Assembly: GCA_002292365.1 (NCBI GenBank)
Contig: DBBU01000001.1
Coordinates: 36,725 to 100,724, forward strand
Direction of reading: 5' to 3'
DNA from: Flammeovirgaceae bacterium UBA976
GTDB lineage: Bacteria; Bacteroidota; Bacteroidia; Cytophagales; Cyclobacteriaceae
Length of the DNA: 64,000 nucleotides
Shown: positions 27,357-36,663 of the stretch, one piece after another
How positions within the stretch are numbered: position 1 is the first letter of the stretch
How the letters are laid out: each line of letters begins with the position of its first letter
The notes under the pieces: model-generated
What the model saw: only the letters and a program-made list of their open reading frames with translations
Told to the model about the DNA's origin: nothing
The model's database searches: none
Program-made: the position numbers and the translations under genes

Positions 27357-27878
27357 TTAATTGTTCTTGAATAGGTCAAACACATCGAATATCCCCTTGA
27401 AATATGGAATAAAAGATCCGATAGCCTCGAAACCCTTAGGCGCAAAAGGAATAATATAACTCAAAATTATTGAATTATCTACATAATCATTTGAAAAATC
27501 AATGCCAAGCGAATCAATAACCCAAAATAAAATGCTCAAAACAAATACAATTTTAAAAATATTTAATGCTGCTCCTAAAATATTATCTAAAATTCCTAAT
27601 GGCGTAAAATCTAAAATTGCTTTCAACACTTTTGATAACAAATGAATCCCCAGAATTAAAAGGGCTAAAATGGCAATAAAAATAGCAATCGCTATCCATT
27701 CAAAATAAGCACTATCCGAAAAAAATTTCACGCTGATTGGTGCCGTAAATTTAATCGCCATAAAAAGACCTAAAAAAAATGCCAGTAAAGAAAAAAGAGC
27801 AACCAATAAGCCTTTTTGATAGCCTTTATAGGCTGAAAATGTCAATATAAAAATCAAAAAAATATCAAGATAGTTCAT
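27357..27878 (-). CDS. CvpA-family membrane protein
   Basis: The 173-residue protein has four hydrophobic helices and begins MNYLDIFLIFILTFSAYKGYQKGL, as in colicin V production protein CvpA. The family's role is poorly known and is linked to envelope homeostasis in several bacteria. It overlaps yqeY by 4 bp and is followed by the hydrolase after 35 bp. Confidence 0.88.
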   Translation of the reverse strand: MNYLDIFLIFILTFSAYKGYQKGLLVALFSLLAFFLGLFMAIKFTAPISVKFFSDSAYFEWIAIAIFIAILALLILGIHLLSKVLKAILDFTPLGILDNILGAALNIFKIVFVLSILFWVIDSLGIDFSNDYVDNSIILSYIIPFAPKGFEAIGSFIPYFKGIFDVFDLFKNN

Positions 27879-28327
27879 TCCATCAAAAAAGCCTTGACCA
27901 CGGATGAAAGTGCCTTTCCATCTACTTTTCCCGAAAGCTCTTGACTGGCTATTCCCATGACTTTACCCATTTCTTTGGGCGAAGTAGCTCCTGTTTTTTT
28001 TATAATTTCTCTTACTGCTGTCTCTAGTTCTTCTGAGTTGAGCTGCTGGGGAAGAAATGCCTCAATAACCACAAGCTCATCCCGCTCAATATCTGCTAAA
28101 TCTTTTCTCCCTTGTTCTTTATAAACCGTCATTGAATCCCTTCTTTGTTTGGCCGCCCTAGATAAAATCTTGATTTCAGCTTCTTCACTTAAGGCTGTGG
28201 CAGCCCCTTTTTCAGTTTCTGCAATTAAAATCATGGCCTTTATGGCTCTCAGGGCTCTCAAGCGGTCTTTATTTTTTTGGAGCATGGCCATTTTAATTTC
28301 CTGCTCTATTTTTAATTTTAAGCTCAT
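27875..28327 (-). CDS. GatB/YqeY-domain protein
   Basis: The 150-residue protein matches the YqeY family, related to the tRNA-binding tail domain of GatB: LRAIKAMILIAETEKG, EAFLPQQLNSEEL, GKVMGIASQELSGKVDGK. Members are thought to act in tRNA-dependent amidation or RNA binding, but direct evidence is sparse. It is the first gene of the long minus-strand envelope operon and is divergent from pdxJ with 42 bp between starts; a candidate promoter lies inside the start of pdxJ. Confidence 0.9.
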   Translation of the reverse strand: MSLKLKIEQEIKMAMLQKNKDRLRALRAIKAMILIAETEKGAATALSEEAEIKILSRAAKQRRDSMTVYKEQGRKDLADIERDELVVIEAFLPQQLNSEELETAVREIIKKTGATSPKEMGKVMGIASQELSGKVDGKALSSVVKAFLME

Positions 28328-28337
28328 CGATAAAAAC

Positions 28338-28345
28338 TATTTTTG
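28338..28345 (+). promoter_or_regulatory. Candidate -7 element (TATTTTTG) for pdxJ
   Basis: TATTTTTG fits the Bacteroidota TAnnTTTG box and lies 24 bp before the pdxJ ATG at 28370. A TTG at the -33 position is not seen, so this is a partial match. Confidence 0.4.
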
Positions 28346-28369
28346 TAATTCAATAAATTATATGTTTCA

Positions 28370-29083
28370 ATGACCAAACTTAGTGTAAACATTAACAAAA
28401 TTGCAACATTACGCAATGCAAGAGGGTCTAGCAACCCAAATGTTATCCAAATGGCTCAGGACTGTGAAAGGTTTGGTGCTGATGGTATTACCATTCATCC
28501 TCGGCCTGATGAAAGACACATTACCACCCAAGACGCTTATGAACTGTCCCGCATAGTAACCACTGAATTCAATATTGAGGGGTATCCAGATGCCCGCTTT
28601 ATGAAACTCATTGCAGAACTGAAACCTGATCAGGTAACCCTAGTACCCGATCCTCCAGAGGTTCTTACTTCTAATACGGGTTGGGATACGGTTAAGAATA
28701 AAGGTTTTCTAAGTGAAATCATCCAAGAGCTCCGCTTATCTGGTGCACGCATTTCCATTTTTTGTAACCCTGAAATTTCTATGGTGGAGGGTGCTGCCAA
28801 AATCGAAGCGAATCGTATTGAACTTTATACAGGGCCCTATGCCAATGATTTTCTTCAAAATCGAGTACAAGCCCTTCGTTCATTAGTTGAGGCTGCTGAT
28901 GTCGCAAAAAAGATGAGCCTAAGCGTCAACGCCGGTCATGACTTAGATTTACAAAACCTAAAATATCTCAAAAAGGGTATTCCGCATTTAGCAGAGGTTT
29001 CCATCGGACATGCCCTGTTTTGCGACGCCTTGTATTATGGCATCCAAAACACCATTCAAATGTATAAGAGACAACTTCAATGA
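28370..29083 (+). CDS. pdxJ: Pyridoxine 5'-phosphate synthase
   Basis: PdxJ condenses 1-deoxyxylulose 5-phosphate with 3-amino-2-oxopropyl phosphate to form pyridoxine 5'-phosphate in vitamin B6 synthesis. The 237-residue TIM barrel shows VNINKIATLRNARG, GADGITIHPRPDERHI, and LSVNAGHDLDLQNL with the catalytic His. Length is normal. It overlaps the following hydrolase gene by 4 bp (ATGA). Confidence 0.95.
   Translation: MTKLSVNINKIATLRNARGSSNPNVIQMAQDCERFGADGITIHPRPDERHITTQDAYELSRIVTTEFNIEGYPDARFMKLIAELKPDQVTLVPDPPEVLTSNTGWDTVKNKGFLSEIIQELRLSGARISIFCNPEISMVEGAAKIEANRIELYTGPYANDFLQNRVQALRSLVEAADVAKKMSLSVNAGHDLDLQNLKYLKKGIPHLAEVSIGHALFCDALYYGIQNTIQMYKRQLQ
28375..28406 (-). promoter_or_regulatory. 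Candidate promoter for the yqeY-bamA operon
   Basis: On the minus strand TTG (28406-28404), a 21-base spacer and TAAGTTTG (28382-28375) fit the Bacteroidota -33/-7 pattern. Transcription would start near 28370 and leave a leader of about 40 bases before yqeY. The promoter lies inside the first codons of pdxJ, so the two divergent promoters would overlap. Confidence 0.45.
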
Positions 29084-29853
29084 AACTTCATTTTAAAAAA
29101 TTTGGATCAGGTCCACCTCTGATTATTTTGCATGGCGTCTTTGGCTCTTCGGATAACTGGAAAACCTTAGCCAACCACTTGATGAGTACATTCGAGATTT
29201 ATTTAGTAGACCAAAGAAATCACGGCTTATCTCCGCACAGTGATGACTTCAATTACCAAGTCATGACCGATGATCTAGAGGAATTATTACATGATGCACA
29301 AATAGATAAATGCTACCTATTGGGCCATTCTATGGGTGGCAAAACCGCTATGAACTTTGCCGTTCAATACCCTGAGAAAATCATAAAGCTCATCATTGTA
29401 GACATTGCGCCTAAAAGGTATCCCCCCCACCATCAAAATATCTTACAAGGAGTTCATTCCTTAAAAATTAATAAGATAAATAACCGGAAAGAGGCTGATG
29501 ATTTACTTTCGACAACTATAAATAATTCTGGAATCAGGCAGTTTATCTTAAAAAATTTAAGTCGAAATCCAGAAGGATTGTTTTACTGGAAAATAAACTG
29601 GAAAGCCATCGAAGATAATATGCAGGCCATTGGATCGCCCCTTTTATCCCATGCTGTCTTCTACGGTGAAGTGTTGTTTATTCGAGGGGCTCAGTCGGAC
29701 TATATATTAAATAAAGATAAATCTTTGTTAACAAAACATTTCCCAAATGCCGTTTTAATGACCATTCAAAAGGCCGGTCATTGGATTCACGCGGAGCAAC
29801 CCGCACAACTTTTGGCCCTTATCAAGCAATTTATAAAATATGGAAAAAGGTAA
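29080..29853 (+). CDS. Alpha/beta-fold hydrolase (YbfF-like)
   Basis: The 257-residue esterase-like protein has LHGVFGSSDNWKTLA, DQRNHGLSPHS, the nucleophile elbow LGHSMGGKTAM and the catalytic His of AGHWIHAEQP, the layout of the E. coli YbfF group. Such enzymes hydrolyse short acyl esters or acyl-CoA; the physiological substrate is unknown. It is coupled to pdxJ by a 4-bp overlap and to the methyltransferase by a 14-bp overlap. Confidence 0.9.
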   Translation: MKLHFKKFGSGPPLIILHGVFGSSDNWKTLANHLMSTFEIYLVDQRNHGLSPHSDDFNYQVMTDDLEELLHDAQIDKCYLLGHSMGGKTAMNFAVQYPEKIIKLIIVDIAPKRYPPHHQNILQGVHSLKINKINNRKEADDLLSTTINNSGIRQFILKNLSRNPEGLFYWKINWKAIEDNMQAIGSPLLSHAVFYGEVLFIRGAQSDYILNKDKSLLTKHFPNAVLMTIQKAGHWIHAEQPAQLLALIKQFIKYGKR

Positions 29854-30550
29854 ATTATATTTAATCCCCACTTATTTATCAAGTACAAATAATAGAAACA
29901 ACATTACCAATGCCGTCAAAAATGTGATTCGAACAACTACTTACTATTTGGTTGAAAACATCCGTACGGCCCGAAGGTATCTCTCTTCACTTCAATTGGG
30001 GCTGGATATAGAAACAATCCATTTTGAACCTATGGATAAACGTTTTGATGAACAGGCACTCCCTGTGTTATTTAAGCCCTTATTGGCTGGAGTAAATATG
30101 GGCATCCTCTCAGAAGCGGGGCTACCCGCCATTGCTGATCCTGGAAATCTTGCGGTAAGATATGCTCATCAGGAAGACCTTGAAGTGGTGTGCTTGGAAG
30201 GTGCTTCATCGATTATTTTGGGTCTTATCTCCAGTGGCCTCAATGGACAACAGTTCACGTTTCATGGGTATCTTCCCATTGATTCCTTACTTCGCGAAAA
30301 AAAAATCAAAGCTATGGAACAGACTGCCCTAAGCAGTGGCTACAGTCAAGTTTTCATGGAAACCCCTTATCGGAATCAACAACTATTGAGTGCCCTAACC
30401 AAAATCCTCCAACCAGATACTGTATTGGCCATCGGAGCAGACCTGACCGGTCAAAAACAATATACACGTTCCAAAAAAGTAAGTGTCTGGAAAAAAAACT
30501 TTTTTAAATTGGATAAAATTTCTTGTATTTTCTCAATAGGTATCTATTGA
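29840..30550 (+). CDS. SAM-dependent methyltransferase, tetrapyrrole-methylase fold (RsmI-like)
   Basis: The 236-residue protein has the RsmI fold: KGKLYLIPTYL at the N-terminus, MGILSEAGLPAIADPGNLAVR (split here as SEAGLPAIADPG) and GASSIILGLISSG. RsmI methylates the ribose of C1402 in 16S rRNA. This variant lacks several RsmI residues in the second half and is the divergent Bacteroidota form, so rRNA methylation is a guess. It overlaps the hydrolase gene by 14 bp. Confidence 0.82.
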   Translation: MEKGKLYLIPTYLSSTNNRNNITNAVKNVIRTTTYYLVENIRTARRYLSSLQLGLDIETIHFEPMDKRFDEQALPVLFKPLLAGVNMGILSEAGLPAIADPGNLAVRYAHQEDLEVVCLEGASSIILGLISSGLNGQQFTFHGYLPIDSLLREKKIKAMEQTALSSGYSQVFMETPYRNQQLLSALTKILQPDTVLAIGADLTGQKQYTRSKKVSVWKKNFFKLDKISCIFSIGIY

Positions 30551-30579
30551 TAAATTACCTTATTTCCAATAAAAAAAAC

Positions 30580-30587
30580 TAATTTTG
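30580..30587 (+). promoter_or_regulatory. Candidate -7 element (TAATTTTG) for metK
   Basis: TAATTTTG matches the Bacteroidota -7 consensus and lies 36 bp before the metK ATG. The region upstream is A-rich and shows no TTG at the expected spacing. The leader is too short for a known SAM riboswitch. Confidence 0.45.
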
Positions 30588-30623
30588 CGTTCATAGTTTT
30601 AAATACTTAAACCTTCAAATTTT

Positions 30624-31877
30624 ATGAGTTATTTATTTACCTCTGAATCTGTTTCGGAAGGACATCCCGATAAAGTAGCTGATCAAATATCAGATGCCTT
30701 GATTGATCATTTTTTAGCTTTTGACAAGGATTCCAAAGTAGCTTGTGAAACCCTGGTCACGACAGGTTTGGTCATGTTGGCAGGAGAAGTTAAATCTAGT
30801 GCCTACCTCGACGTTCAAGAAATCGCCAGAAACGTTATTGAAAAAATCGGATATACCAAAAGTGAATATCAATTTGACTCCAAGTCTTGTGCGATTATTT
30901 CTGCCATTCATGAGCAATCGGCAGATATTAATAGAGGGATAGATCGCGCCATTCCTGAAGAACAAGGTGCAGGAGATCAGGGTATAATGTTTGGATATGC
31001 AACCAAAGAAACAGAGAATTTAATGCCTTTGGCATTAGAACTTTCTCATAGAATCCTCATAGAGCTTGCAGCTTTACGAAGGGAAAATAATGAGATAAAA
31101 TATTTACGCCCCGATGCCAAATCACAGGTGACCATTGAGTACGGTGATGATAATAAACCCAAGAAGATAACTGCCATTGTAGTTTCTACTCAGCATGATG
31201 AATTTGATGTAGATGATACCAAAATGTTGGCTAAAATAAAGACCGATATTGTTGATCTCCTGATCCCAAGAGTAAAAAAAGGACTAAGTACTGAACTACA
31301 AAGTTTATTCAATGATGACATTGCCTACCACATCAACCCTACTGGTAAGTTCGTAATTGGGGGGCCTCATGGAGATACTGGATTGACCGGAAGAAAAATT
31401 ATTGTAGATACCTATGGGGGCAAAGGCGCACATGGTGGTGGCGCTTTCTCTGGAAAAGACCCCTCTAAAGTAGACCGATCTGCGGCATATGCTACCAGAC
31501 ACATTGCTAAAAATCTGGTTGTCGCAGGTATTTGTGATGAAGTATTGGTCCAAGTTTCTTATGCCATAGGAGTAGTAGAGCCCATGGGGATTTACGTGAA
31601 TACCTATGAAACTGCCAATGTGGATGTTACAGATGGGGAAATTGCCACCAAGATAGAAAAATTATTCGACATGCGCCCTATGGCCATTGAGCGAAGATTG
31701 AAACTCAGAACCCCAATTTACTCAGAAACTGCAGCATACGGCCATATGGGTAGAAAATCTGAAATAAAAACCTTGACATTCAAATCTGCCAATCAGGAAA
31801 TTACGCATGAGGTAGAAACGTTTACCTGGGAAAAGCTAGACTACGTCGAAAAGATTAAAGCAGCTTTCGGTCTTTAA
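30624..31877 (+). CDS. metK: S-adenosylmethionine synthetase
   Basis: MetK makes SAM from methionine and ATP. The 417-residue protein shows the methionine/ATP site [16 protein letters not shown], the family signature [12 protein letters not shown], and the glycine-rich P-loop-like [19 protein letters not shown]. It is slightly longer than E. coli MetK (384), as in other Bacteroidota. It is followed by a bidirectional terminator and converges on infB. Confidence 0.96.
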   Translation: MSYLFTSESVSEGHPDKVADQISDALIDHFLAFDKDSKVACETLVTTGLVMLAGEVKSSAYLDVQEIARNVIEKIGYTKSEYQFDSKSCAIISAIHEQSADINRGIDRAIPEEQGAGDQGIMFGYATKETENLMPLALELSHRILIELAALRRENNEIKYLRPDAKSQVTIEYGDDNKPKKITAIVVSTQHDEFDVDDTKMLAKIKTDIVDLLIPRVKKGLSTELQSLFNDDIAYHINPTGKFVIGGPHGDTGLTGRKIIVDTYGGKGAHGGGAFSGKDPSKVDRSAAYATRHIAKNLVVAGICDEVLVQVSYAIGVVEPMGIYVNTYETANVDVTDGEIATKIEKLFDMRPMAIERRLKLRTPIYSETAAYGHMGRKSEIKTLTFKSANQEITHEVETFTWEKLDYVEKIKAAFGL

Positions 31878-31896
31878 GTAAAGATGAACAAGGGAC

Positions 31897-31926
31897 AAAA
31901 AAGGTAAGTTAATGCTTGCCTTTTTT
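31897..31926. terminator. Bidirectional intrinsic terminator between metK and infB
   Basis: A stem of AAAAAAGGTAAG and CTTGCCTTTTTT (12 bp with one G-U pair) closes a six-base loop. A T tract follows on the plus strand (31921-31927), and the complementary A tract gives a U tract on the minus strand, so it can end both convergent transcripts, metK and rimP-nusA-infB. Confidence 0.8.
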
Positions 31927-31938
31927 TATGCATTTAAA

Positions 31939-34794
31939 TTAAAGCGTTCGTTTAATTTCGCGTTCTTCAAAGCCTTCAATGATATCTCCCACTTTAATGT
32001 CATTAAAGTTTTTGATACTGATACCACATTCGTAATTTTTCTTCACTTCTTGCACATCTTCTTTGAAACGTTTCAGTTGATTAATATGACCTGAATAGGT
32101 AACTATCCCTTCTCGAATCAACCTCACCTGATTGCTCCGCTTCACAAACCCCTCTGTCACATAGCAACCTGCTACCGTTCCCACTTTAGAAATCTTAAAT
32201 ACTTCACGAATCTCAATATTTCCTGTTATAAACTCCTCAACAGTCGGTGCCAACATGCCTTCCATGGCATCTCTAACGTCGTTGATGGCATCATAAATAA
32301 TTGAATATAATCTGATCTCAATTTCTTCATTCTCCGCAATTTTTCTAGCAGAACTAGATGGACGTACTTGGAAACCCACAATGACCGCGTCAGAGGCAGA
32401 GGCCAAAAGCACATCCGATTCTGAGATTTGACCCACCCCTTTATGGATGATGTTCACCTGTACCTCGGCCGTAGATAATTTTAATAACGAATCTGCCAAG
32501 GCTTCTATGGAACCGTCCACATCTCCTTTTACTATTATATTAAGTTCTTTAAATGAGCCTATAGCCAATCTTCTTCCGATTTCATCCAGAGTAATGTGCT
32601 TTTTTGCTCTAACCGATTGCTCACGCTGAATGACTTCTCGCTTATTGGCAATTTCTCTTGCCTCACGATCCGATTCCATTACGTTGAACTTATCTCCTGC
32701 TTGGGGGGCTCCATCAAGTCCAAGCACAACCGTTGGAGTTGCTGGACCCACTTCCTTTAATTTCTTTCCTCGGTGATCAAACATGGCTTTCACCTTTCCA
32801 AAATAAGAACCAGCCAACATAACATCTCCGATGCGTAAGGTACCGGCCTGAACCATCAACGTAGTCACATAGCCCCGTCCTTTGTCCAAACTTGCCTCAA
32901 TGACACTGCCAACCGCTGGTTTGTCTGGATTTGCTTTTAACTCCAACAACTCTGCCTCTAGCAACACCTTTTCCAATAATTCATCAATCCCTTCTCCAGT
33001 TTTTGCGGATAGTGCTTGACATTGATATTTTCCTCCCCAGTCTTCCACCAAAATATTAATGGATGAAAGTTCTTCCTTAATCTTGTCTACATTGGCAGTG
33101 GGTCTGTCAATCTTATTGATCGCAATGACTATCGGTACGCCTGCTACCTGGGCGTGGTTTAATGCTTCTTTGGTTTGAGGCATGACGGCATCGTCAGCTG
33201 CAATAACAACGATAACAATATCTGTGATTTTTGCTCCTCGAGCACGCATCGCAGTAAAAGCCTCGTGACCCGGTGTGTCTAGAAATGCGATTTTTTTACC
33301 TTGATTGGTCATAACATTGTAAGCACCAATATGTTGTGTGATTCCTCCAGCTTCGCCTTCGGTGACCCTAGATTCTCTAATGTAATCTAGCAAAGAAGTC
33401 TTACCATGATCGACATGTCCCATGATGGTAACAATGGGTGCGCGATCTATCAAATTTTCAGCGATGTCTTCCTCTTCAACAATATCAATCCCCTCTTCTG
33501 TAGTCGTAAAGGTCACATCGAATCCAAATTCGTCTGCAATGATCGTAATGGTCTCTGCATCTAACCGCTGATTGATGGAAACAAACAGTCCTAAGTTCAT
33601 ACAAGATGAAATCACGTCATTGACCGACACATCCATCAATGATGCCAAATCGTTGGCCGAAATAAACTCAGTTAGCTTCAGTGTTTTGGCATCCTCAGCC
33701 TCTTGAATGATCTGTTCTTCCACTGCCTCGGCTTTTGCAGATCGCTTATCTTTTCTGTACTTCGAACGATTAGCAGTTGCCGCTTTGTTCCCTCCCCCAC
33801 TCAGTTTGGCAAGCGTTGCTTTAATTTTATCTTGAATTTCCTTATCCGTAAGCTCCTCGGTCTTTTTAATATCCTTACCTTTGGTTCTACCGGCATCTAA
33901 AGCTCCCCTCAGTTTTTGTCCTAGGGGAGGTCGCTGGCTGGGCGGTGTACTTGACTCAATCCTTTTTCGTGGCCTCTTCTTTCGATCCTTATGCTCATCC
34001 GAAGAAGCAATAGGTTTTTTCTGTTCAGCAGGTAATTCAATTTTACCCAAAACCTTAAGGCCCTTCAAGGAATCTGCTTTAGCCTTTATCGTTTCTCCTT
34101 TTTGGGAAGCCCCATTTTCAGGAACTTCAATTTTTGGAGGTAATGAGTCTACTAGCTTCTGAACTTCCTGAGCGGGTATCACTGGATCCTTGGTAACTGC
34201 CGGTGCCTCCAAAGGCTTATCAAAAACTTCATCGACTTCCTGATCCTTAGCAGCTCCTTCTGGTACTGGCTCCATAGGCAAGTCAACCACAGGGGCTTCG
34301 GACTCTGGTTTCACAACTTCTTCAGGCTCTTGAGCCTCTTCAACGGGCGGCGTCTCCTTAATTTCCTCTTCTTTTTCAATCTTCTTAGCCCCACGTTTAT
34401 TCGCCTCAAGGTCAATTTTACCTATTACTTTGGTGCCTTCTAGTTTAGGTTTCGAGATAAGTTCATCTGCCTTTTTAGGAGCTTCTTCCTGAGGCGCTTT
34501 TATTTTATTGTCTGTGATTAAAATATGGTCTTCTTCTTTTGCCGGGTTTTCCATTGGAGGACTGGACTCTTTGATGACCAGGTCTTCTGAATGTTTACCG
34601 CCAATGGTCAAACTAGAAGCTTCTTCCTTGTCTATTACCGAAGATGCATATTCCTTAGATAACAGCTCAAATTGTTCATCTGTTATTTTAGAATTAGGGC
34701 TACTATCTAACTCGTGTCCTTTTACCTTAAGGAAATCGAGTATGGTAGTACTCCCTACGTTTAGTTTTCTGGCAACTTGACTCAGTCTATGCAT
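31939..34794 (-). CDS. infB: Translation initiation factor IF-2
   Basis: IF-2 is the GTPase that places initiator fMet-tRNA on the 30S subunit. The 951-residue protein has the N-terminal IF2_N fold ([20 protein letters not shown]), a long Glu/Lys/Pro-rich low-complexity linker (about residues 60-350), and the G domain with [12 protein letters not shown] (P-loop), DTPGHEAF (G3) and NKID (G4). Domains II-IV end the chain. It is the last gene of rimP-nusA-infB. Confidence 0.96.
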   Translation of the reverse strand: MHRLSQVARKLNVGSTTILDFLKVKGHELDSSPNSKITDEQFELLSKEYASSVIDKEEASSLTIGGKHSEDLVIKESSPPMENPAKEEDHILITDNKIKAPQEEAPKKADELISKPKLEGTKVIGKIDLEANKRGAKKIEKEEEIKETPPVEEAQEPEEVVKPESEAPVVDLPMEPVPEGAAKDQEVDEVFDKPLEAPAVTKDPVIPAQEVQKLVDSLPPKIEVPENGASQKGETIKAKADSLKGLKVLGKIELPAEQKKPIASSDEHKDRKKRPRKRIESSTPPSQRPPLGQKLRGALDAGRTKGKDIKKTEELTDKEIQDKIKATLAKLSGGGNKAATANRSKYRKDKRSAKAEAVEEQIIQEAEDAKTLKLTEFISANDLASLMDVSVNDVISSCMNLGLFVSINQRLDAETITIIADEFGFDVTFTTTEEGIDIVEEEDIAENLIDRAPIVTIMGHVDHGKTSLLDYIRESRVTEGEAGGITQHIGAYNVMTNQGKKIAFLDTPGHEAFTAMRARGAKITDIVIVVIAADDAVMPQTKEALNHAQVAGVPIVIAINKIDRPTANVDKIKEELSSINILVEDWGGKYQCQALSAKTGEGIDELLEKVLLEAELLELKANPDKPAVGSVIEASLDKGRGYVTTLMVQAGTLRIGDVMLAGSYFGKVKAMFDHRGKKLKEVGPATPTVVLGLDGAPQAGDKFNVMESDREAREIANKREVIQREQSVRAKKHITLDEIGRRLAIGSFKELNIIVKGDVDGSIEALADSLLKLSTAEVQVNIIHKGVGQISESDVLLASASDAVIVGFQVRPSSSARKIAENEEIEIRLYSIIYDAINDVRDAMEGMLAPTVEEFITGNIEIREVFKISKVGTVAGCYVTEGFVKRSNQVRLIREGIVTYSGHINQLKRFKEDVQEVKKNYECGISIKNFNDIKVGDIIEGFEEREIKRTL

Positions 34795-34815
34795 CTATCG
34801 TCTGCTTCTTAATTT

Positions 34816-36057
34816 TTATTCAAATTCTTGGGAAAGTACCTTCAACACATTATCAACCGTTTCTTCTTCTAGATCGGTTCTTCTGACCATATCTTCACGA
34901 CCCAACCTTAAAACACTTTTAGCAGTATCTAACCCTATTTTTTTCAACTCATCAATGACCCAACTCTCAATCTCATCTGAAAATTCATCCAGATCAACAT
35001 CCTCATCCTCTACAGCGCCAAGTTCTCTAAAAACATCTATTTCATATTCCACTAAACGGCTGGCTAATTTAATATTTTGACCCCCTTTTCCTATGGCCAA
35101 AGATACTTGATCTGGCTTGAGATAAACAGAAACTCGCTTTTGAAGCTCATCTATTTTCATACTCAAAATTTTTGCCGGACTCAAGGCTCTTGAAATGTAT
35201 AATTCAAGATTGTCTGTAAAGTTAATTACATCAATATTTTCATTTTGTAATTCTCTCACAATAGAGTGGATACGTGAGCCTTTCATCCCAACACAAGCCC
35301 CTACTGGATCTATTCGGTCATCATAAGACTCTACAGATACCTTGGCTCTTTCGCCTGGCTCTCTGACCACTTTTTTAATTGTAATCAGCCCATCATAAAC
35401 TTCGGGCACTTCACTTTCAAACAATCTTTCCAAAAACATAGGAGAGGTTCTTGATAAGATAATCCTTGGATTTCCATTATGCATTTCAACACGATGTACA
35501 ATGGCACGGGCTGAGTCTCCTTTTCGGTAGCGATCTTTAGGGATTTGATCCGACTTGGGTATATTTAGTTCATTGCCCTCACCATCAATAAGCAATACTT
35601 CTCTACTCATGGTCTGGTATACTTCACCTGTAATTATTTCTCCAACCAATTCTTTGTATTTTTGGAAAAGTATGTCCTTTTCTAAATCTTTAATTTTCTG
35701 AATCAATGTTTGGCGTGCAGTCATGACCGCTCTTCGACCGAAATCTATGAGCTTGATCTCTTCAGCTACCTCTTCTCCAATTTCAAAATCTGGTTCAATC
35801 TTTCTTGCGTCCGTCAAACAGATTTTATCATGATCCCATATATCCTCAGAATTATCATCGACGATTTCTCGAAATCTCCAAATTTCAAGATCTCCTTTGT
35901 CTGTGTTGATGATGATATCAAAGTTATCATCATCTTTATATTTTTTCCTAATCATCGTCCTGAATACATCTTCTAAGATCCTAATCATGGTTGGCCGATC
36001 TATATTTTTATTTCTGGCAAAATCGGCAAATGAATCAATTAATATTCCTGCTTCCAT
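34816..36057 (-). CDS. nusA: Transcription termination/antitermination factor NusA
   Basis: NusA binds RNA polymerase and modulates pausing, termination and antitermination. The 413-residue protein contains the N-terminal polymerase-binding domain, an S1 domain (about 130-200), KH1 with GACVGMKGSRIHSIVREL and KH2 with LAIGKGGQNIKLASRL. It ends shortly after KH2 in an acidic tail and lacks the two acidic repeats of E. coli NusA, the usual short Bacteroidota form. It lies 3 bp after rimP and 21 bp before infB. In E. coli NusA represses its own operon, which is relevant to the leader hairpin seen here. Confidence 0.96.
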   Translation of the reverse strand: MEAGILIDSFADFARNKNIDRPTMIRILEDVFRTMIRKKYKDDDNFDIIINTDKGDLEIWRFREIVDDNSEDIWDHDKICLTDARKIEPDFEIGEEVAEEIKLIDFGRRAVMTARQTLIQKIKDLEKDILFQKYKELVGEIITGEVYQTMSREVLLIDGEGNELNIPKSDQIPKDRYRKGDSARAIVHRVEMHNGNPRIILSRTSPMFLERLFESEVPEVYDGLITIKKVVREPGERAKVSVESYDDRIDPVGACVGMKGSRIHSIVRELQNENIDVINFTDNLELYISRALSPAKILSMKIDELQKRVSVYLKPDQVSLAIGKGGQNIKLASRLVEYEIDVFRELGAVEDEDVDLDEFSDEIESWVIDELKKIGLDTAKSVLRLGREDMVRRTDLEEETVDNVLKVLSQEFE

Positions 36058-36060
36058 TTT

Positions 36061-36510
36061 CTAATTAAATGATATTAATACTTTCGCTTTTTTTATTTTA
36101 TCTAAGAACATGGTTTCATCTTGCTCCTTCAAAGAAAGTACAATGGTTTGTTCTTCAATTTGTTTTAATTTCCCTTCAAATATTTCCCCTTCTAAAGTTT
36201 CTATTTTCAATTTTCGGCCAATATTCTTCTTATACTGGCGCGGCAGAGAAAGTGGCCTATCGATCCCTGGAGAAGATACTTCAAGATTATATGCTCCCTC
36301 AATGAGGTCTTCTTCTTCTATCCTGTTTGAAAGTTTTCTACTGATCAATGAACACGTTTCGATAGGAAGACCTGCCTCAGCGTCAATCAATACTAAGACA
36401 CGCTGATTTCCTGAAAATCCGGTAACGATTAAATCTACCAAAAACAATTCTGGAAACTCATTCATTATTAGCTCCAGTTCAGTCGAAAGTTTTTGAACAA
36501 GTGTTATCAT
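36061..36510 (-). CDS. rimP: Ribosome maturation factor RimP
   Basis: RimP assists 30S subunit maturation. The 149-residue protein shows FLVDLIVTGFSG, the core motif YNLEVSSPGIDRPL and a C-terminal Sm-like barrel. I start at the ATG at 36510 (MITLVQKL); the upstream GTG at 36540 lies inside the leader hairpin and gives a non-family N-terminus. It is the first gene of rimP-nusA-infB and is divergent from cysS. Confidence 0.92.
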   Translation of the reverse strand: MITLVQKLSTELELIMNEFPELFLVDLIVTGFSGNQRVLVLIDAEAGLPIETCSLISRKLSNRIEEEDLIEGAYNLEVSSPGIDRPLSLPRQYKKNIGRKLKIETLEGEIFEGKLKQIEEQTIVLSLKEQDETMFLDKIKKAKVLISFN

Positions 36511-36520
36511 CAGTAGTTTT

Positions 36521-36552
36521 AATAAAAAGAGGGGACACAAGTCCCCCCTCTT
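36521..36552 (-). promoter_or_regulatory. Terminator-like hairpin in the rimP leader (candidate attenuator)
   Basis: On the minus strand the leader folds into a 10-bp G/C-rich stem (AAGAG, a two-base bulge, GGGGAC; loop TTGT; GTCCCCTCTT) ending in a run of five T, then ATT. The T run ends about 10 bases before the rimP ATG. No gene reads into this site from upstream on either strand, since rimP and cysS are divergent, so it is not an ordinary gene-end terminator. A role as attenuator of rimP-nusA-infB is inferred. Confidence 0.6.
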
Positions 36553-36572
36553 CTTTTTCCTATTTACAACAA

Positions 36573-36603
36573 CAAAAGTAATTCAAAAAAAACTCAATTC
36601 AAA
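36573..36603 (-). promoter_or_regulatory. Consensus Bacteroidota promoter for rimP-nusA-infB
   Basis: The minus strand reads TTTG (36603-36600), 19 bases, TACTTTTG (36580-36573): a perfect fit to the -33 TTTG / -7 TAnnTTTG pattern of the primary sigma factor of Bacteroidota. Transcription should begin near 36568, giving a leader of about 58 bases that is largely filled by the hairpin at 36521-36552. Confidence 0.75.
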
Positions 36604-36608
36604 TTCGA

Positions 36609-36635
36609 TTGTTATAAAAGCATCATGCATTTTTG
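36609..36635 (+). promoter_or_regulatory. Possible promoter for cysS
   Basis: TTG (36609-36611), 16 bases and CATTTTTG (36628-36635) give a near match (one mismatch in TAnnTTTG, short spacer). It would start transcription about 22 bases before the cysS ATG, back to back with the rimP promoter. Confidence 0.35.
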
Positions 36636-36663
36636 TATCTGATAAGAAATTTTGTCAATAGCA

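Noticed and set aside
30551-30623. SAM riboswitch before metK
   Set aside because: The gap is 73 bp, A/T-rich, with no stem structure, and the predicted transcript leader is only about 30 bases.
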